NCBI RefSeq assembly: GCF_039533685.1
Contig: NZ_BAAATZ010000004.1
Location: 1-64,000 of the forward strand
Source: Actinocorallia aurantiaca
GTDB lineage: Bacteria; Actinomycetota; Actinomycetes; Streptosporangiales; Streptosporangiaceae
Length of the DNA stretch: 64,000 bases
Direction: 5' to 3'
The position numbers and the translations under genes were made by a program. Each line of letters opens with the position of its first letter. The stretch's first letter is position 1. This document shows positions 1 through 7,772 of the stretch, piece by piece. The notes under the pieces are model-generated. The model saw only the letters and a program-made list of their open reading frames with translations, did not search any database and was not told the origin of the DNA.

Positions 1-229
1 GGCGTCGAGTTCGGCGCCCGCCCCCTCCCGGCGGCCCGCTCCCGCCGAGAGCGCCTCCCCGGCCCCCGTCCGCACGCTGCGACCGGCGGAGGAGGCCGCA
101 GCGCGTCCCGCCGTCCGGAGGTTCCGGCCGCTGCACGAGGAGCGGAACGTGCTCGGCGGGGTGCTGGCCGCCGCCGTGGTGTCGGTGGTCGTCTCCGCCG
201 CCTGCGGGGCGATCTTCCGGCCGCGCTGA
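1..229 (+). CDS. C-terminal end of a membrane protein (partial)
   Basis: An open frame enters from the left edge (first full codon at base 2) and stops with TGA at 227-229. The visible 75 residues are a Pro/Ala/Ser-rich stretch, then a charged segment ending ...RPLHEERN, then one hydrophobic segment (VLGGVLAAAVVSVVVSAA) and a short basic end. This suggests a tail-anchored protein or the last membrane helix of a larger one. The start lies outside the window, no domain is recognisable and no function is proposed. Codon use (GC at third positions) fits real coding sequence. Confidence 0.5.
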   Translation, partial: ASSSAPAPSRRPAPAESASPAPVRTLRPAEEAAARPAVRRFRPLHEERNVLGGVLAAAVVSVVVSAACGAIFRPR

Positions 230-282
230 GGGTGGCTCGAGCGTGTGAATGGTGTTACCCAAGGGACAGCAAAGAACTTATT

Positions 283-298
283 GTGATCATGAGATCAC
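283..298. promoter_or_regulatory. Palindrome GTGATC-ATGA-GATCAC upstream of the encapsulin operon
   Basis: Perfect 6-bp arms around a 4-bp spacer, 49 bp upstream of the encapsulin ATG, in a locally AT-richer stretch (about 265-310). It is a plausible operator. It resembles a CRP-type site (TGTGA...TCAC), but the half-site spacing is wider than the usual CRP spacing, so the regulator is unknown. Confidence 0.4.
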
Positions 299-346
299 CG
301 TAAGTAACTTCCTCAAGGCAAGCTCCCCACGAGAAGGCGGTATGGC

Positions 347-1759
347 ATGACCGAGACAGCGGACCGCACCCAGTCCGGCTCCGACGGCGCGCAGGCCGAA
401 CAGCTCAGCCTGGGCACCGCGGCGGCCCGCAATCTGGCCTCCACCACCAAGACCCCGCCCCAGATGCAGGAGATCACCTCCCGCTGGCTGCTGAAGATGC
501 TCCCGTGGGTCCAGGTCTCCGGCGGCGCCTACCGCGTCAACCGGCGCCTGTCCTACACCCTGGGGGACGGCCGGATCGAGTTCGTCTCCACCGGCGCCCG
601 GGTCCAGGTGATCCCCGAGGAGCTCTCCGAACTCCCCGTGCTGCGCGACTTCGAGGACCCCGAGGTGCTGCGCACCCTGGCCAACCGCTGCGAGCAGCGC
701 GAGCTGGCCCCCGGCGAGGTCCTCGTCGAGGCGGGCTCCCCCGCCGAGTACGTCGTCCTGCTCGCCCACGGCAAGCTCCAGCGGATCGGCCTTTCCAAGT
801 ACGGCGAGGAGGTCTCCCTCGGGCTGTGCGCCGACGGCGACTTCCTCGGCGCGGACGCGCTGGTGGGCGAGCACGAGTGGGAGTACACCCTCAAGGCGCA
901 GACCCCCTGCACGGTGCTGACCCTGACCCGGGCCGACTTCCGGCAGGTCCGCGGCTCCTCCCCCGCCCTACAGGCCCAGGTCGCCGCCTACCTGGCCAGC
1001 CCGGTGCCCGACCACAACCGGTACGGCGAGAAGGAGATCGCGCTCTCCTCCGGGCACTCGGGCGAGCCGCTGCTGCCCGGCACCTTCGTGGACTACGAGC
1101 TCGAACCGCGCGAGTACGAGCTGTCGGTCGCCCAGACCGTGCTGCGGGTGCACACCCGGGTGGCCGACCTCTTCAACGAGCCGATGAACCAGGTCGAGCA
1201 GCAGCTCAGGCTGACCATCGAGGCCCTGCGCGAACGCCAGGAGCACGAGATGATCAACAACCGGGAGTTCGGGCTGCTGCACAACGCCGACCTCCGCCAG
1301 CGCATCCAGACCCACAGCGGCCCGCCCACCCCCGACGACCTGGACGAGCTGCTCTCCCGCCGGCGCGGCTCGAAGTTCTTCCTGGCCCACCCCAAGGCGA
1401 TCGCGGCCTTCGGCCGGGAGTGCAACAAGCGCGGCCTGTACCCCACGCCCGTGGACGTCGGCGGCCACCACATCCCGGCCTGGCGCGGCGTGCCGATCTT
1501 CCCCTGCAACAAGATCCCCGTCAGCGACCGGCAGACCAGCTCGTTCCTGGTGCTGCGGACCGGCGAGGACGAGCAGGGCGTGGTCGGCCTGCACCAGACC
1601 GGCATCCCCGACGAGTACCAGCCCGGCCTGTCGGTGCGGTTCATGGGCATCAACGAGCAGGCCGTCATCCAGTACCTGGTGAGCGCCTACTACTCCTGCG
1701 CGATCCTCATCCCCGACGCCCTGGGCGTGCTGGAGAACGTCGAGCTCGGTCACTTCTGA
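347..1759 (+). CDS. Family 2B encapsulin shell protein with inserted cyclic-nucleotide-binding-like domain
   Basis: 470 aa. It matches the family 2B encapsulin architecture: a disordered N-arm (residues 1-40), HK97-type shell segments, an inserted cNMP-binding-like domain at about residues 104-205, then the rest of the shell fold ending in the family-2 C-terminus (FMGINEQAVIQYL...DALGVLENVE). Members self-assemble into protein nanocompartments that enclose an enzyme encoded next door; here that would be the terpene synthase starting 39 bp downstream. Such genes are often annotated as Crp/cyclic-nucleotide-binding regulators, but there is no HTH. The phosphate-binding cassette is atypical: the usual Gly-Glu is GAD and the conserved Arg is absent, so canonical cAMP binding is doubtful. 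The start at 347 has an AAGGCGG stretch upstream. Naming the family is recognition; cargo loading is inferred. Confidence 0.9.
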   Translation: MTETADRTQSGSDGAQAEQLSLGTAAARNLASTTKTPPQMQEITSRWLLKMLPWVQVSGGAYRVNRRLSYTLGDGRIEFVSTGARVQVIPEELSELPVLRDFEDPEVLRTLANRCEQRELAPGEVLVEAGSPAEYVVLLAHGKLQRIGLSKYGEEVSLGLCADGDFLGADALVGEHEWEYTLKAQTPCTVLTLTRADFRQVRGSSPALQAQVAAYLASPVPDHNRYGEKEIALSSGHSGEPLLPGTFVDYELEPREYELSVAQTVLRVHTRVADLFNEPMNQVEQQLRLTIEALRERQEHEMINNREFGLLHNADLRQRIQTHSGPPTPDDLDELLSRRRGSKFFLAHPKAIAAFGRECNKRGLYPTPVDVGGHHIPAWRGVPIFPCNKIPVSDRQTSSFLVLRTGEDEQGVVGLHQTGIPDEYQPGLSVRFMGINEQAVIQYLVSAYYSCAILIPDALGVLENVELGHF

Positions 1760-1798
1760 GCCCGTCGGCCGAACCGAGCGCCTGAGAGGGGAGTCCGG

Positions 1799-3976
1799 AT
1801 GCAGCCTTTCGAACTGCCGGAGTTCTACCTGCCGTACCCGGCACGGCTGAACCCCGGAGCCGAGAACGCCAGGGAGCACGCCAAGAGGTGGGCCTACGAG
1901 ATGGGCGTCCTCGGCCCTGAATCGGTGTGGACCGAGGAGGAGTACGACGCGCACGACTACGCGTCGCTGTGCGCCTACACCCATCCGGACTCCCCCGGCC
2001 CGGTCCTGGACACCGTCACCGACTGGTACGTCTGGGTGTTCTACTTCGACGACCACTTCCTGGAACTGTTCAAACGCACCCATGACCTGGAGGGCGCGCA
2101 GCGCTACCTGGACAGGCTGCCCCTCTTCATGCCCGCCGACCCGTCCCTCGGCACGCCCGAGCCGCTGCACCCCGTGGAGAAGGGCCTGGCGGACCTGTGG
2201 GCGCGCACCGTCCCCGCCATGTCGCCGCGCTGGCGCGAGCGGTTCGCGCTGAACACCGCGGCGCTGCTGGACGAGTCCCTGTGGGAACTGGTCAACATCA
2301 ACGACGGCCGGATCGCCAATCCCGTCGAGTACGTCGAGATGCGGCGGCGGGTCGGCGGAGCCCCCTGGTCGTCCGACCTGGTGGAGTACGCCACCGGCTG
2401 CGAGCTGCCCGACGAGATCGCGCACAGCCGGGCGGTGGACGTCCTGCGGGACACGTTCGCCGACGCGGTGCACCTGCGCAACGACCTGTTCTCCTACCAG
2501 CGCGAGATCCAGGAGGAGGGCGAGCTGTCCAACGCCGTCCTGGTCTTCCAGGAGTTCTTCGGCCACGACGCGCAGACCGCCGCCGACCTCGTCAACGACC
2601 TGCTCACCTCCCGGCTCCACCAGTTCGACCACACCGCGGTCACCGAACTGCCCGCGGCGCTGGCCGAGCACGCCGTCCCGGCCGAGGGCGCGCTCGCCGC
2701 CGCCGGGTGGGTGAAGGGGCTGCAGGACTGGCAGTCCGGCGGCCACGAGTGGCACATGCGCTCCAGCCGGTACATGAACAAGGGGCCGGTGAGCTACTCC
2801 CCCACCGGGCTGGGCACCTCCGCGGCGAGGCTCCCGCCCGGCCCGCGCAACCTCGGCCTCGACCGGTTCCGCGCCTACCTGCACGTCCCGTTCCGGCGGG
2901 TCGGGCCGAGCCTGCTGCCGGACTTCGACATGCCCTACCCGCTGCGGCTCAGCCCCCATCTGGAGCACGCGCGCCGGGAGAACAACGCCTGGGCCCGCCG
3001 GATGGGCTTCGACGTCCCCGGCGCGCTGTGGACCGAGCGCCAGCTGCACGGCTTCGACTTCCCGCTGTGCTCGGCCGGGCTCGACCCGGACGCGAGCGCG
3101 CACGAGCTCGTCCTGTCGTCGGGCTGGCTCACCTGGGGCACCTACATCGACGACTGGTTCCCCCGGGTGCACGGCGCGGCCCTGGACGCGACCGGGGCCA
3201 GGGCCTTCGCCCGCAGGCTCCCGTCGTTCATGCCGGTGGACCTCGGCCCGGTGCCGCCCCCGCTCAACCCCGTCGAGACGGCCCTGGCCGACCTGTGGAC
3301 GCGGACCGCGGGGCCCATGTCGCGGGGTCAGCGGGAGGGCTTCCACCGGGCGATCGCCGTGATGATCGAGGGCATGGCCTGGGAGGTCGCGAACGAGGCG
3401 CAGCACCGGCTGCCCGACCCGGTGGACTACGTCGAGATGCGCAGGCTCACCTTCGGCTCGGACCTGACCATGTTCCTGTCGCGGATCGGCTACGAAAAGA
3501 GCATTCCACCGGAGGTCTTCGCCAGCCGCACCCTACAGTCCATCAACAACGCGGCGGCCGACTACGGCACCTTCCTCAACGACCTGTTCTCCTACCAGAA
3601 GGAGATCGAGTTCGAAGGCGAGCTGCACAACATCGTCCTGATCCTGGAGCACTTCCTGGACGTCTCCAAAGAACGGGCCGTCGAGTTCACCGGCCGGCTG
3701 ATGAGGCAGCGGCGGCGGCAGTTCGAGCATCTCGTCGCCGTCGAACTGCCCGTGCTGTGCGACCGGCTCGGCCTGTCCGAGGAGGCGAGGACGGCCCTGG
3801 ACGCCTATCTGGAGGAGCTCCGCGACTGGATGGTCGCGATCCTCCACTGGCATCGCGCCACCTCCCGGTACCCCGAGGCCGAGCTCGTCGGGGACCGGGC
3901 GCTCCCGACCGGCGTGCCGGCCCTCACCGGGCTGGGCACCGCCGCCGCCCGACTTTTCGCAGAGAGGACTCCATGA
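1799..3976 (+). CDS. geoA: Bifunctional germacradienol/geosmin synthase-type terpene synthase
   Basis: 725 aa, the usual length of actinomycete geosmin synthase. There are two class I terpene synthase domains. N-terminal domain: acidic motif D84DHFLE89 and NDLFSYQRE at 228-236; in known enzymes this half cyclises farnesyl diphosphate to germacradienol. C-terminal domain: D451DWFP455 (usually DDYYP) and NDLFSYQKE at 594-602; in known enzymes this half makes geosmin. Both Mg-binding motifs are intact, so the Tyr-to-Trp/Phe changes in the second domain probably tune rather than abolish activity. The motif LGTSAAR (338-344) lies between the domains and LGTAAAR (712-718) at the C-terminus. A GAGGGGAG ribosome site precedes the ATG. 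It overlaps the next gene by 4 bp, so the two are probably translationally coupled. It lies directly behind the encapsulin gene, which makes it the likely cargo. Another sesquiterpene product is possible. Confidence 0.88.
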   Translation: MQPFELPEFYLPYPARLNPGAENAREHAKRWAYEMGVLGPESVWTEEEYDAHDYASLCAYTHPDSPGPVLDTVTDWYVWVFYFDDHFLELFKRTHDLEGAQRYLDRLPLFMPADPSLGTPEPLHPVEKGLADLWARTVPAMSPRWRERFALNTAALLDESLWELVNINDGRIANPVEYVEMRRRVGGAPWSSDLVEYATGCELPDEIAHSRAVDVLRDTFADAVHLRNDLFSYQREIQEEGELSNAVLVFQEFFGHDAQTAADLVNDLLTSRLHQFDHTAVTELPAALAEHAVPAEGALAAAGWVKGLQDWQSGGHEWHMRSSRYMNKGPVSYSPTGLGTSAARLPPGPRNLGLDRFRAYLHVPFRRVGPSLLPDFDMPYPLRLSPHLEHARRENNAWARRMGFDVPGALWTERQLHGFDFPLCSAGLDPDASAHELVLSSGWLTWGTYIDDWFPRVHGAALDATGARAFARRLPSFMPVDLGPVPPPLNPVETALADLWTRTAGPMSRGQREGFHRAIAVMIEGMAWEVANEAQHRLPDPVDYVEMRRLTFGSDLTMFLSRIGYEKSIPPEVFASRTLQSINNAAADYGTFLNDLFSYQKEIEFEGELHNIVLILEHFLDVSKERAVEFTGRLMRQRRRQFEHLVAVELPVLCDRLGLSEEARTALDAYLEELRDWMVAILHWHRATSRYPEAELVGDRALPTGVPALTGLGTAAARLFAERTP

Positions 3977-4980
3977 GCGCCTTGCACGAGGTATCCCGTC
4001 CGGCCCCCGAGATACTGGGCTGGGGACGGACCCTGGTCGAACCCGCGCTCCGCGAGGCCGTCGGCTCGCTGCCCGACACGGTCCGGCTGATCAGCGGCTA
4101 CCACCTGGGCTGGTGGGACGCCGAGGGCCGGCCGACCGGCTCCGGCGGCAAGGCGCTCCGCCCCACCCTGGCGCTGCTGGCGGCCCGGGCCGTCGGCGGG
4201 CGGGCCGAGGACGCGGTGCCCGCGGCCGTGGCGGTCGAGCTGATCCACGACTTCTCGCTGCTGCACGACGACGTGATGGACGGCGACGAGACCCGGCGGC
4301 ACCGTCCCGCCGCCTGGCGGGTCTTCGGCACCAACCCGGCGATCCTCACCGGCGACGTGCTGCTGGCCCTGGCCATGGAGACGCTGGCGGCCGCCGGCGG
4401 CCCCACGAGGGTGCTCACCACGGGCGTCCTGGACCTGCTCCACGGCCAGAACCTGGACATGTCCTTCGAGACCCGGGACGACGTGCTCCTGTCGGAGTGC
4501 GTCGCGATGGCCGTGGGCAAGACCGGCGCCCTGATGCGCTGCGCCTGCGCCCTGGGCGCCGACGCGGGAGGCGGAACCCCCGACCAGGTGGCGGCGTTCG
4601 CGCTCTTCGGCGAGCACCTCGGCCTGGCCTTCCAGCACATGGACGACCTCCTGGGCATCTGGGGAGATCCCGCGGAGACGGGCAAGCCCGTCTACTCCGA
4701 CCTCCTCAACCGCAAGAAGTCCCTCCCGGTCGTCGCCGCCCTCACCTCCGGCACCCGCGCGGCCCGCGCCCTGCACGACCTGTACCGCACTCCCGGCGCC
4801 TTCGACCCCGCCGAAGCGGCCGCCCTGGTGGAGGCCGCGGGCGGCCGCTCCTGGAGCCTCGACCGCCTCACCCAGCTCCGCAACCAGGCCCTGGCCACCC
4901 TGCGGTCCGTCTCCCCCGACCCCATGATCCTCTCCGAACTCACCACCCTGGCGGACCTGGTCATAGACCGGGCCCGCTGA
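3973..4980 (+). CDS. Polyprenyl (geranyl/farnesyl-type) diphosphate synthase
   Basis: 335 aa, trans-isoprenyl diphosphate synthase family. Both catalytic aspartate motifs are visible: DDVMD at 99-103, followed by the usual Arg-Arg, and DDLLGIWGD at 224-232. It condenses isopentenyl diphosphate with allylic diphosphates, probably supplying farnesyl diphosphate to the neighbouring terpene synthase. The ATG overlaps the preceding TGA (ATGA). Chain length cannot be read with certainty from the sequence. Placement as third gene of the encapsulin operon suggests a dedicated prenyl donor for the nanocompartment, as in other family 2B loci. No extended disordered targeting tail is seen (the N-terminal 30 residues are Pro-rich but short). 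Confidence 0.9.
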   Translation: MSALHEVSRPAPEILGWGRTLVEPALREAVGSLPDTVRLISGYHLGWWDAEGRPTGSGGKALRPTLALLAARAVGGRAEDAVPAAVAVELIHDFSLLHDDVMDGDETRRHRPAAWRVFGTNPAILTGDVLLALAMETLAAAGGPTRVLTTGVLDLLHGQNLDMSFETRDDVLLSECVAMAVGKTGALMRCACALGADAGGGTPDQVAAFALFGEHLGLAFQHMDDLLGIWGDPAETGKPVYSDLLNRKKSLPVVAALTSGTRAARALHDLYRTPGAFDPAEAAALVEAAGGRSWSLDRLTQLRNQALATLRSVSPDPMILSELTTLADLVIDRAR

Positions 4981-4988
4981 CCCCCGCC

Positions 4989-5030
4989 CCGGCCGGGGCC
5001 GCTTCGCCCCACCGAGGCGGCCCCGGCCGG
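4989..5030. terminator. Bidirectional hairpin terminator
   Basis: A 14-bp perfect GC-rich inverted repeat (arms 4989-5002 and 5017-5030) sits between the convergent polyprenyl synthase and TIGR03086 genes. There is no strong T-tract. Confidence 0.6.
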
Positions 5031-5040
5031 TCCCACCCGC

Positions 5041-5634
5041 TCAGGTCCGCCGGTAGGGGTCGCGGCCGGAGGAGGCCAGGGCGCGGTCGAAGGTGGTGGC
5101 GGAGGCGGGGAGGGGTACGGGGTCGGCGAAGCCCTGGTACTGGCGGTACAGGTCGCCGTGCTCCTCCACGACGCGCAGGACGAGGGCGGCGGACTCCTCG
5201 CCGATCCGGAAGTCCTCGCCGATGGAGCGGGCGACGTCCCAGCCGTGTACGGCCATCTCCTTGACGATCATTTCGGCGATCTGGGGGGCGGGCGCCGCGT
5301 GGCCGTCGCCGAGGGGGACCTCGCCCTCCCAGGCGGAAGGGGACGACCAGGCCTCCAGGGCCCGGGTGAGCTGGGCGGCGTAGGCGGCGGGCCAGTCCTG
5401 CGCCGCGGTGAAGTCGCGTTCGACGAGTTCCTGCGGGAGGGGCGTCTTCAGCGCCCGGCGCTCCAGGCCGTAGGAGGTGTAGAGCACCCAGTGGTTCACC
5501 AGGGCCCGCAGGTCGAATTCCGAGCAGGTCGTCGGGCCGTCCAGGTCGTGGCCGGGCACCTTTCCGGCGATCCGCGTCGCTTCGGCGGCGCACTCCGTCA
5601 TGGCCTTGTACGTTTCGTTCATGCGTTCGAACAT
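5041..5634 (-). CDS. TIGR03086-type metal-binding protein (DinB/MDMPI-like fold)
   Basis: 197 aa. It resembles the actinobacterial TIGR03086 family, a four-helix DinB-like fold related to mycothiol-dependent maleylpyruvate isomerase. Expected metal ligands are visible at H48 (VNHWV) and in EMAVHGWD (E126, H130, D133). The C-terminus carries the family motif SSGRDP. Members are thought to act in thiol-linked detoxification, but the substrate here is unknown. The first ATG (5634) has no clear ribosome site; an in-frame ATG at 5622 is an alternative. It is divergently transcribed from the AraC gene, with only 52 bp between them, so the two may share control. Confidence 0.8.
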   Translation of the reverse strand: MFERMNETYKAMTECAAEATRIAGKVPGHDLDGPTTCSEFDLRALVNHWVLYTSYGLERRALKTPLPQELVERDFTAAQDWPAAYAAQLTRALEAWSSPSAWEGEVPLGDGHAAPAPQIAEMIVKEMAVHGWDVARSIGEDFRIGEESAALVLRVVEEHGDLYRQYQGFADPVPLPASATTFDRALASSGRDPYRRT

Positions 5635-5686
5635 AAACGGCGCGCGGCGGGCGGTCTTGAAGAAACGCGACGGCTACGATGCGGTC

Positions 5687-6469
5687 ATGGCGGTGAAGGC
5701 CCGGGGCGTCCTGTACCCCGACGAACAGTCCCGTTACGTCGATCTGACGCAGCACGCGCCGAGCGCTCCCCTCGCCCCGTACGTCGAGCACTACTGGTGC
5801 GTCCGCTGGCGGGTCGAGGAGGTCTACGAGACGAAGGTCCTCAGCCATCCCAACGTCCATCTGACGATGGAGCCCGAGGGCGCGTTCGTCTACGGCGTCA
5901 CCCGCGGCCTGTTCACCCGGAAACTGGAGTCCGAGGCCCACACTCTGGGCGTGAAGTTCCGTGCCGGGGCGTTCCGCGCCTTCTCCGGCTCCCCCGTCGC
6001 GGAGCTCGCCGACCGCCGCGTCCCCGCCGCCGTCTGCTTCGGCCCCGAGGTCGACGCCCTGGGCCGCGCGGTCCAGTCCTCCTCCGACCCGGACGAGCTG
6101 GTGGCCCTCGCCGAGGCGTTCCTCCTTCCCCGCGTCCCCCCGCACCCCGACCCGGACGCCCTGCGGGCCGCCGAGCTCGTCGACCTCTTCACCACCGGGC
6201 CCTCCCTCTTCCGCGTGGACGAGGCGGCCTCCGCCGCGGGCCTCTCCGTCCGCGCCCTGCAACGCCTGTTCGCCGAATACGTGGGCGCCACCCCCAAATG
6301 GGTCCTCCGCCGCGCCCGCCTCCACGAACTCGCCTCCCGCGCCGAGCACGGGGACCACGTCGACTGGCCCGCCCTGGCCCTGGAACTCGGCTACTCCGAC
6401 CAGTCCCACCTCATCCGCGACTTCACCGCCGCCGTGGGCGAACCCCCCACCCGCTACGCCCGCCCCTGA
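5687..6469 (+). CDS. AraC-family transcriptional regulator
   Basis: 260 aa from the ATG at 5687 (the frame is open further upstream, but a start there would overlap the divergent gene). The N-terminal half resembles the DUF6597-type sensor domain seen in AraC regulators. The C-terminal part (about 165-255) has two HTH segments (FRVDEAASAAGLSVRALQRLF and ALELGYSDQSHLIRDF) followed by the GEPPTRY motif typical of the family. It probably controls itself and the divergent metal-binding protein. The inducer is unknown. Confidence 0.88.
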   Translation: MAVKARGVLYPDEQSRYVDLTQHAPSAPLAPYVEHYWCVRWRVEEVYETKVLSHPNVHLTMEPEGAFVYGVTRGLFTRKLESEAHTLGVKFRAGAFRAFSGSPVAELADRRVPAAVCFGPEVDALGRAVQSSSDPDELVALAEAFLLPRVPPHPDPDALRAAELVDLFTTGPSLFRVDEAASAAGLSVRALQRLFAEYVGATPKWVLRRARLHELASRAEHGDHVDWPALALELGYSDQSHLIRDFTAAVGEPPTRYARP

Positions 6470-6710
6470 CCCGCCCGGCGAGCCCGCACGCCGACCGATC
6501 CGTTCCGTCCGGGTGACGCCGGAGGAGAATCTTCGGGCTGCGGCGCCGGTCTTCGGCCTGTTCCGCATACGCTGCGGATGCGCGGCGGCTCCGTTCCGAG
6601 GCGGGCGGCCGACTGCTCGGTGTGCGGGCGCGGGCGTCCGCCGGAACCGGGGGCGGAGTGCAGGCCGTGACCTGCGTGGTCTTGGCAGGAGCGGTCCGGA
6701 TGCGCCACAG

Positions 6711-6727
6711 TGGAAACACTGTTTCCA
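6711..6727. promoter_or_regulatory. Perfect 17-bp palindrome TGGAAACACTGTTTCCA
   Basis: Two perfect 8-bp arms (TGGAAACA/TGTTTCCA) around one base, ending 3 bp before the GGAGG ribosome site (6731-6735) of the epimerase-like gene. The size and symmetry suit a TetR-type operator, and the position would block transcription or initiation. The 274-bp gap before this gene (6470-6743) shows nothing else I can identify. Confidence 0.55.
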
Positions 6728-6743
6728 TCTGGAGGTTCTCATC

Positions 6744-7562
6744 GTGCATTATGTGATCATCGGCTGTGGAAATGTGGGCATGGAACTGGCCCGGCGCTGG
6801 ACGGCGGCGGGGCACCGGGTGACCGGGACCACGACCACCGAGGCTCGGGTGGGTGAGCTTCAGGAGGTCTGCACCGATGTCGCGGTGCTGCGCGGCAGCG
6901 ACCGTGAGGCCGTCGAGAAGGCCGTGCGGGGGGCCGACGCCGTCGTTCTGACGGTGAGCCCGCGGATCTCCCGGTCCTTCGACGCCCAGTCGCGGATCGC
7001 CGAGTACGCCGACACGCTCACCGCCAGCGCCGCCACCGCGGCGGCCGTGCACCCCCGGGTGGTGTTCACCAGCTCGGTGTCGGTGTACGGCGCCGGCCGG
7101 GGCGACGTGGTGGACGAGTCGACGCCGCCGACCGAAGACGACGACGCCTCGCCGCGGAACTTCGCGTCCGGCGAGGAGGCCGTCCTGGCCACCCCCCGCG
7201 GCGCGGCCGTGCGCATCCCCGACGTCTACGGCCACCCCCGCGACATCGACTACCCGAGCCGCGTGAAGATGGCCCACGAGATGCTGGGCGGCAGCGTCCC
7301 GTTCTCCGCCGACTCGCTGCTGTACCGCATCGACTACCGCGACGCCGCCGCCGCGCTGGCCTTCGTCGTGGAGAACGAGCTCACCGGCATCTACAACGCC
7401 GTCCCGGACGAGACCGTCCCCCCCACCAACGAGCAGGCGTTCGGGGAGATCTGCGCCGCCGAGGGCCTGCCCCCGCTGTCCTTCCGCGGCGAGATCAAGA
7501 CGCCGACCATGCCGGTGTCCTCCGCCAAGCTCCGCGCGGCGGGCTTCAAGTTCGCCCACTGA
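6744..7562 (+). CDS. NAD(P)-dependent epimerase/atypical SDR (YeeZ-like)
   Basis: 272 aa from GTG at 6744, chosen because GGAGG lies 8 bp upstream. It has a Rossmann N-terminus with GCGNVG at 7-12, a TSSVSVYG segment in the place of the SDR catalytic Ser, and a YRIDYRDAA segment typical of atypical/extended SDRs that act on nucleotide-sugar-like substrates. The canonical YxxxK is not obvious, so catalytic ability is uncertain. The substrate is unknown. It stands alone between an AraC gene and the glycine operon, and its upstream palindrome implies dedicated repression. Confidence 0.75.
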   Translation: MHYVIIGCGNVGMELARRWTAAGHRVTGTTTTEARVGELQEVCTDVAVLRGSDREAVEKAVRGADAVVLTVSPRISRSFDAQSRIAEYADTLTASAATAAAVHPRVVFTSSVSVYGAGRGDVVDESTPPTEDDDASPRNFASGEEAVLATPRGAAVRIPDVYGHPRDIDYPSRVKMAHEMLGGSVPFSADSLLYRIDYRDAAAALAFVVENELTGIYNAVPDETVPPTNEQAFGEICAAEGLPPLSFRGEIKTPTMPVSSAKLRAAGFKFAH

Positions 7563-7668
7563 GCCCCGGCGGGCCCCAACGGCTCTACGGATCCCCGCCG
7601 AGGCTCCGGCCGGGCCTCGGCGGTCCGGAACACCGAGCCGCTGGGCCGTTCACCGTCGCCGGGAACGA

Positions 7669-7722
7669 AGGAGGCCCCGCCNNNNNNNNNNNNNNNNNNN
7701 NNNNNNNNNNNNGGGGCCTCAC
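7669..7722. terminator. Terminator hairpin interrupted by an assembly gap
   Basis: GAGGCCCC (7671-7678) and its reverse complement GGGGCCTC (7713-7720) flank the run of N. They lie between the convergent epimerase-like gene and glyA, which fits a bidirectional terminator whose loop was not resolved in the assembly. Confidence 0.55.
7682..7712. other. Assembly gap (31 N)
   Basis: A run of unknown bases inside an inverted repeat. No gene crosses it. Confidence 0.99.
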
Positions 7723-7772
7723 CTGTGAGCCGTCTCGGCGGCTTCGGGACGGGCCTCGGTGCTCGGGGCGGA

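Noticed and set aside
283..298. Bona fide CRP/cAMP site before the encapsulin operon
   Set aside because: Half-site spacing is too wide for the CRP consensus, so it is kept only as an unassigned palindrome.
650..965. Encapsulin gene read as a Crp-type transcription regulator
   Set aside because: No HTH domain; the rest of the protein matches the encapsulin shell and the family 2B operon context.
968..3406. Very long minus-strand open frame opposite the encapsulin and terpene synthase genes
   Set aside because: High-GC antisense shadow: the plus-strand genes have complete motifs, and the opposite translation is low-complexity Gly/Arg/Val-rich with no domain.
4961..6742. Long minus-strand frame spanning the TIGR03086 and AraC genes
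   Set aside because: It runs antisense to AraC and in a different frame from the recognised TIGR03086 protein, and has no recognisable domain.
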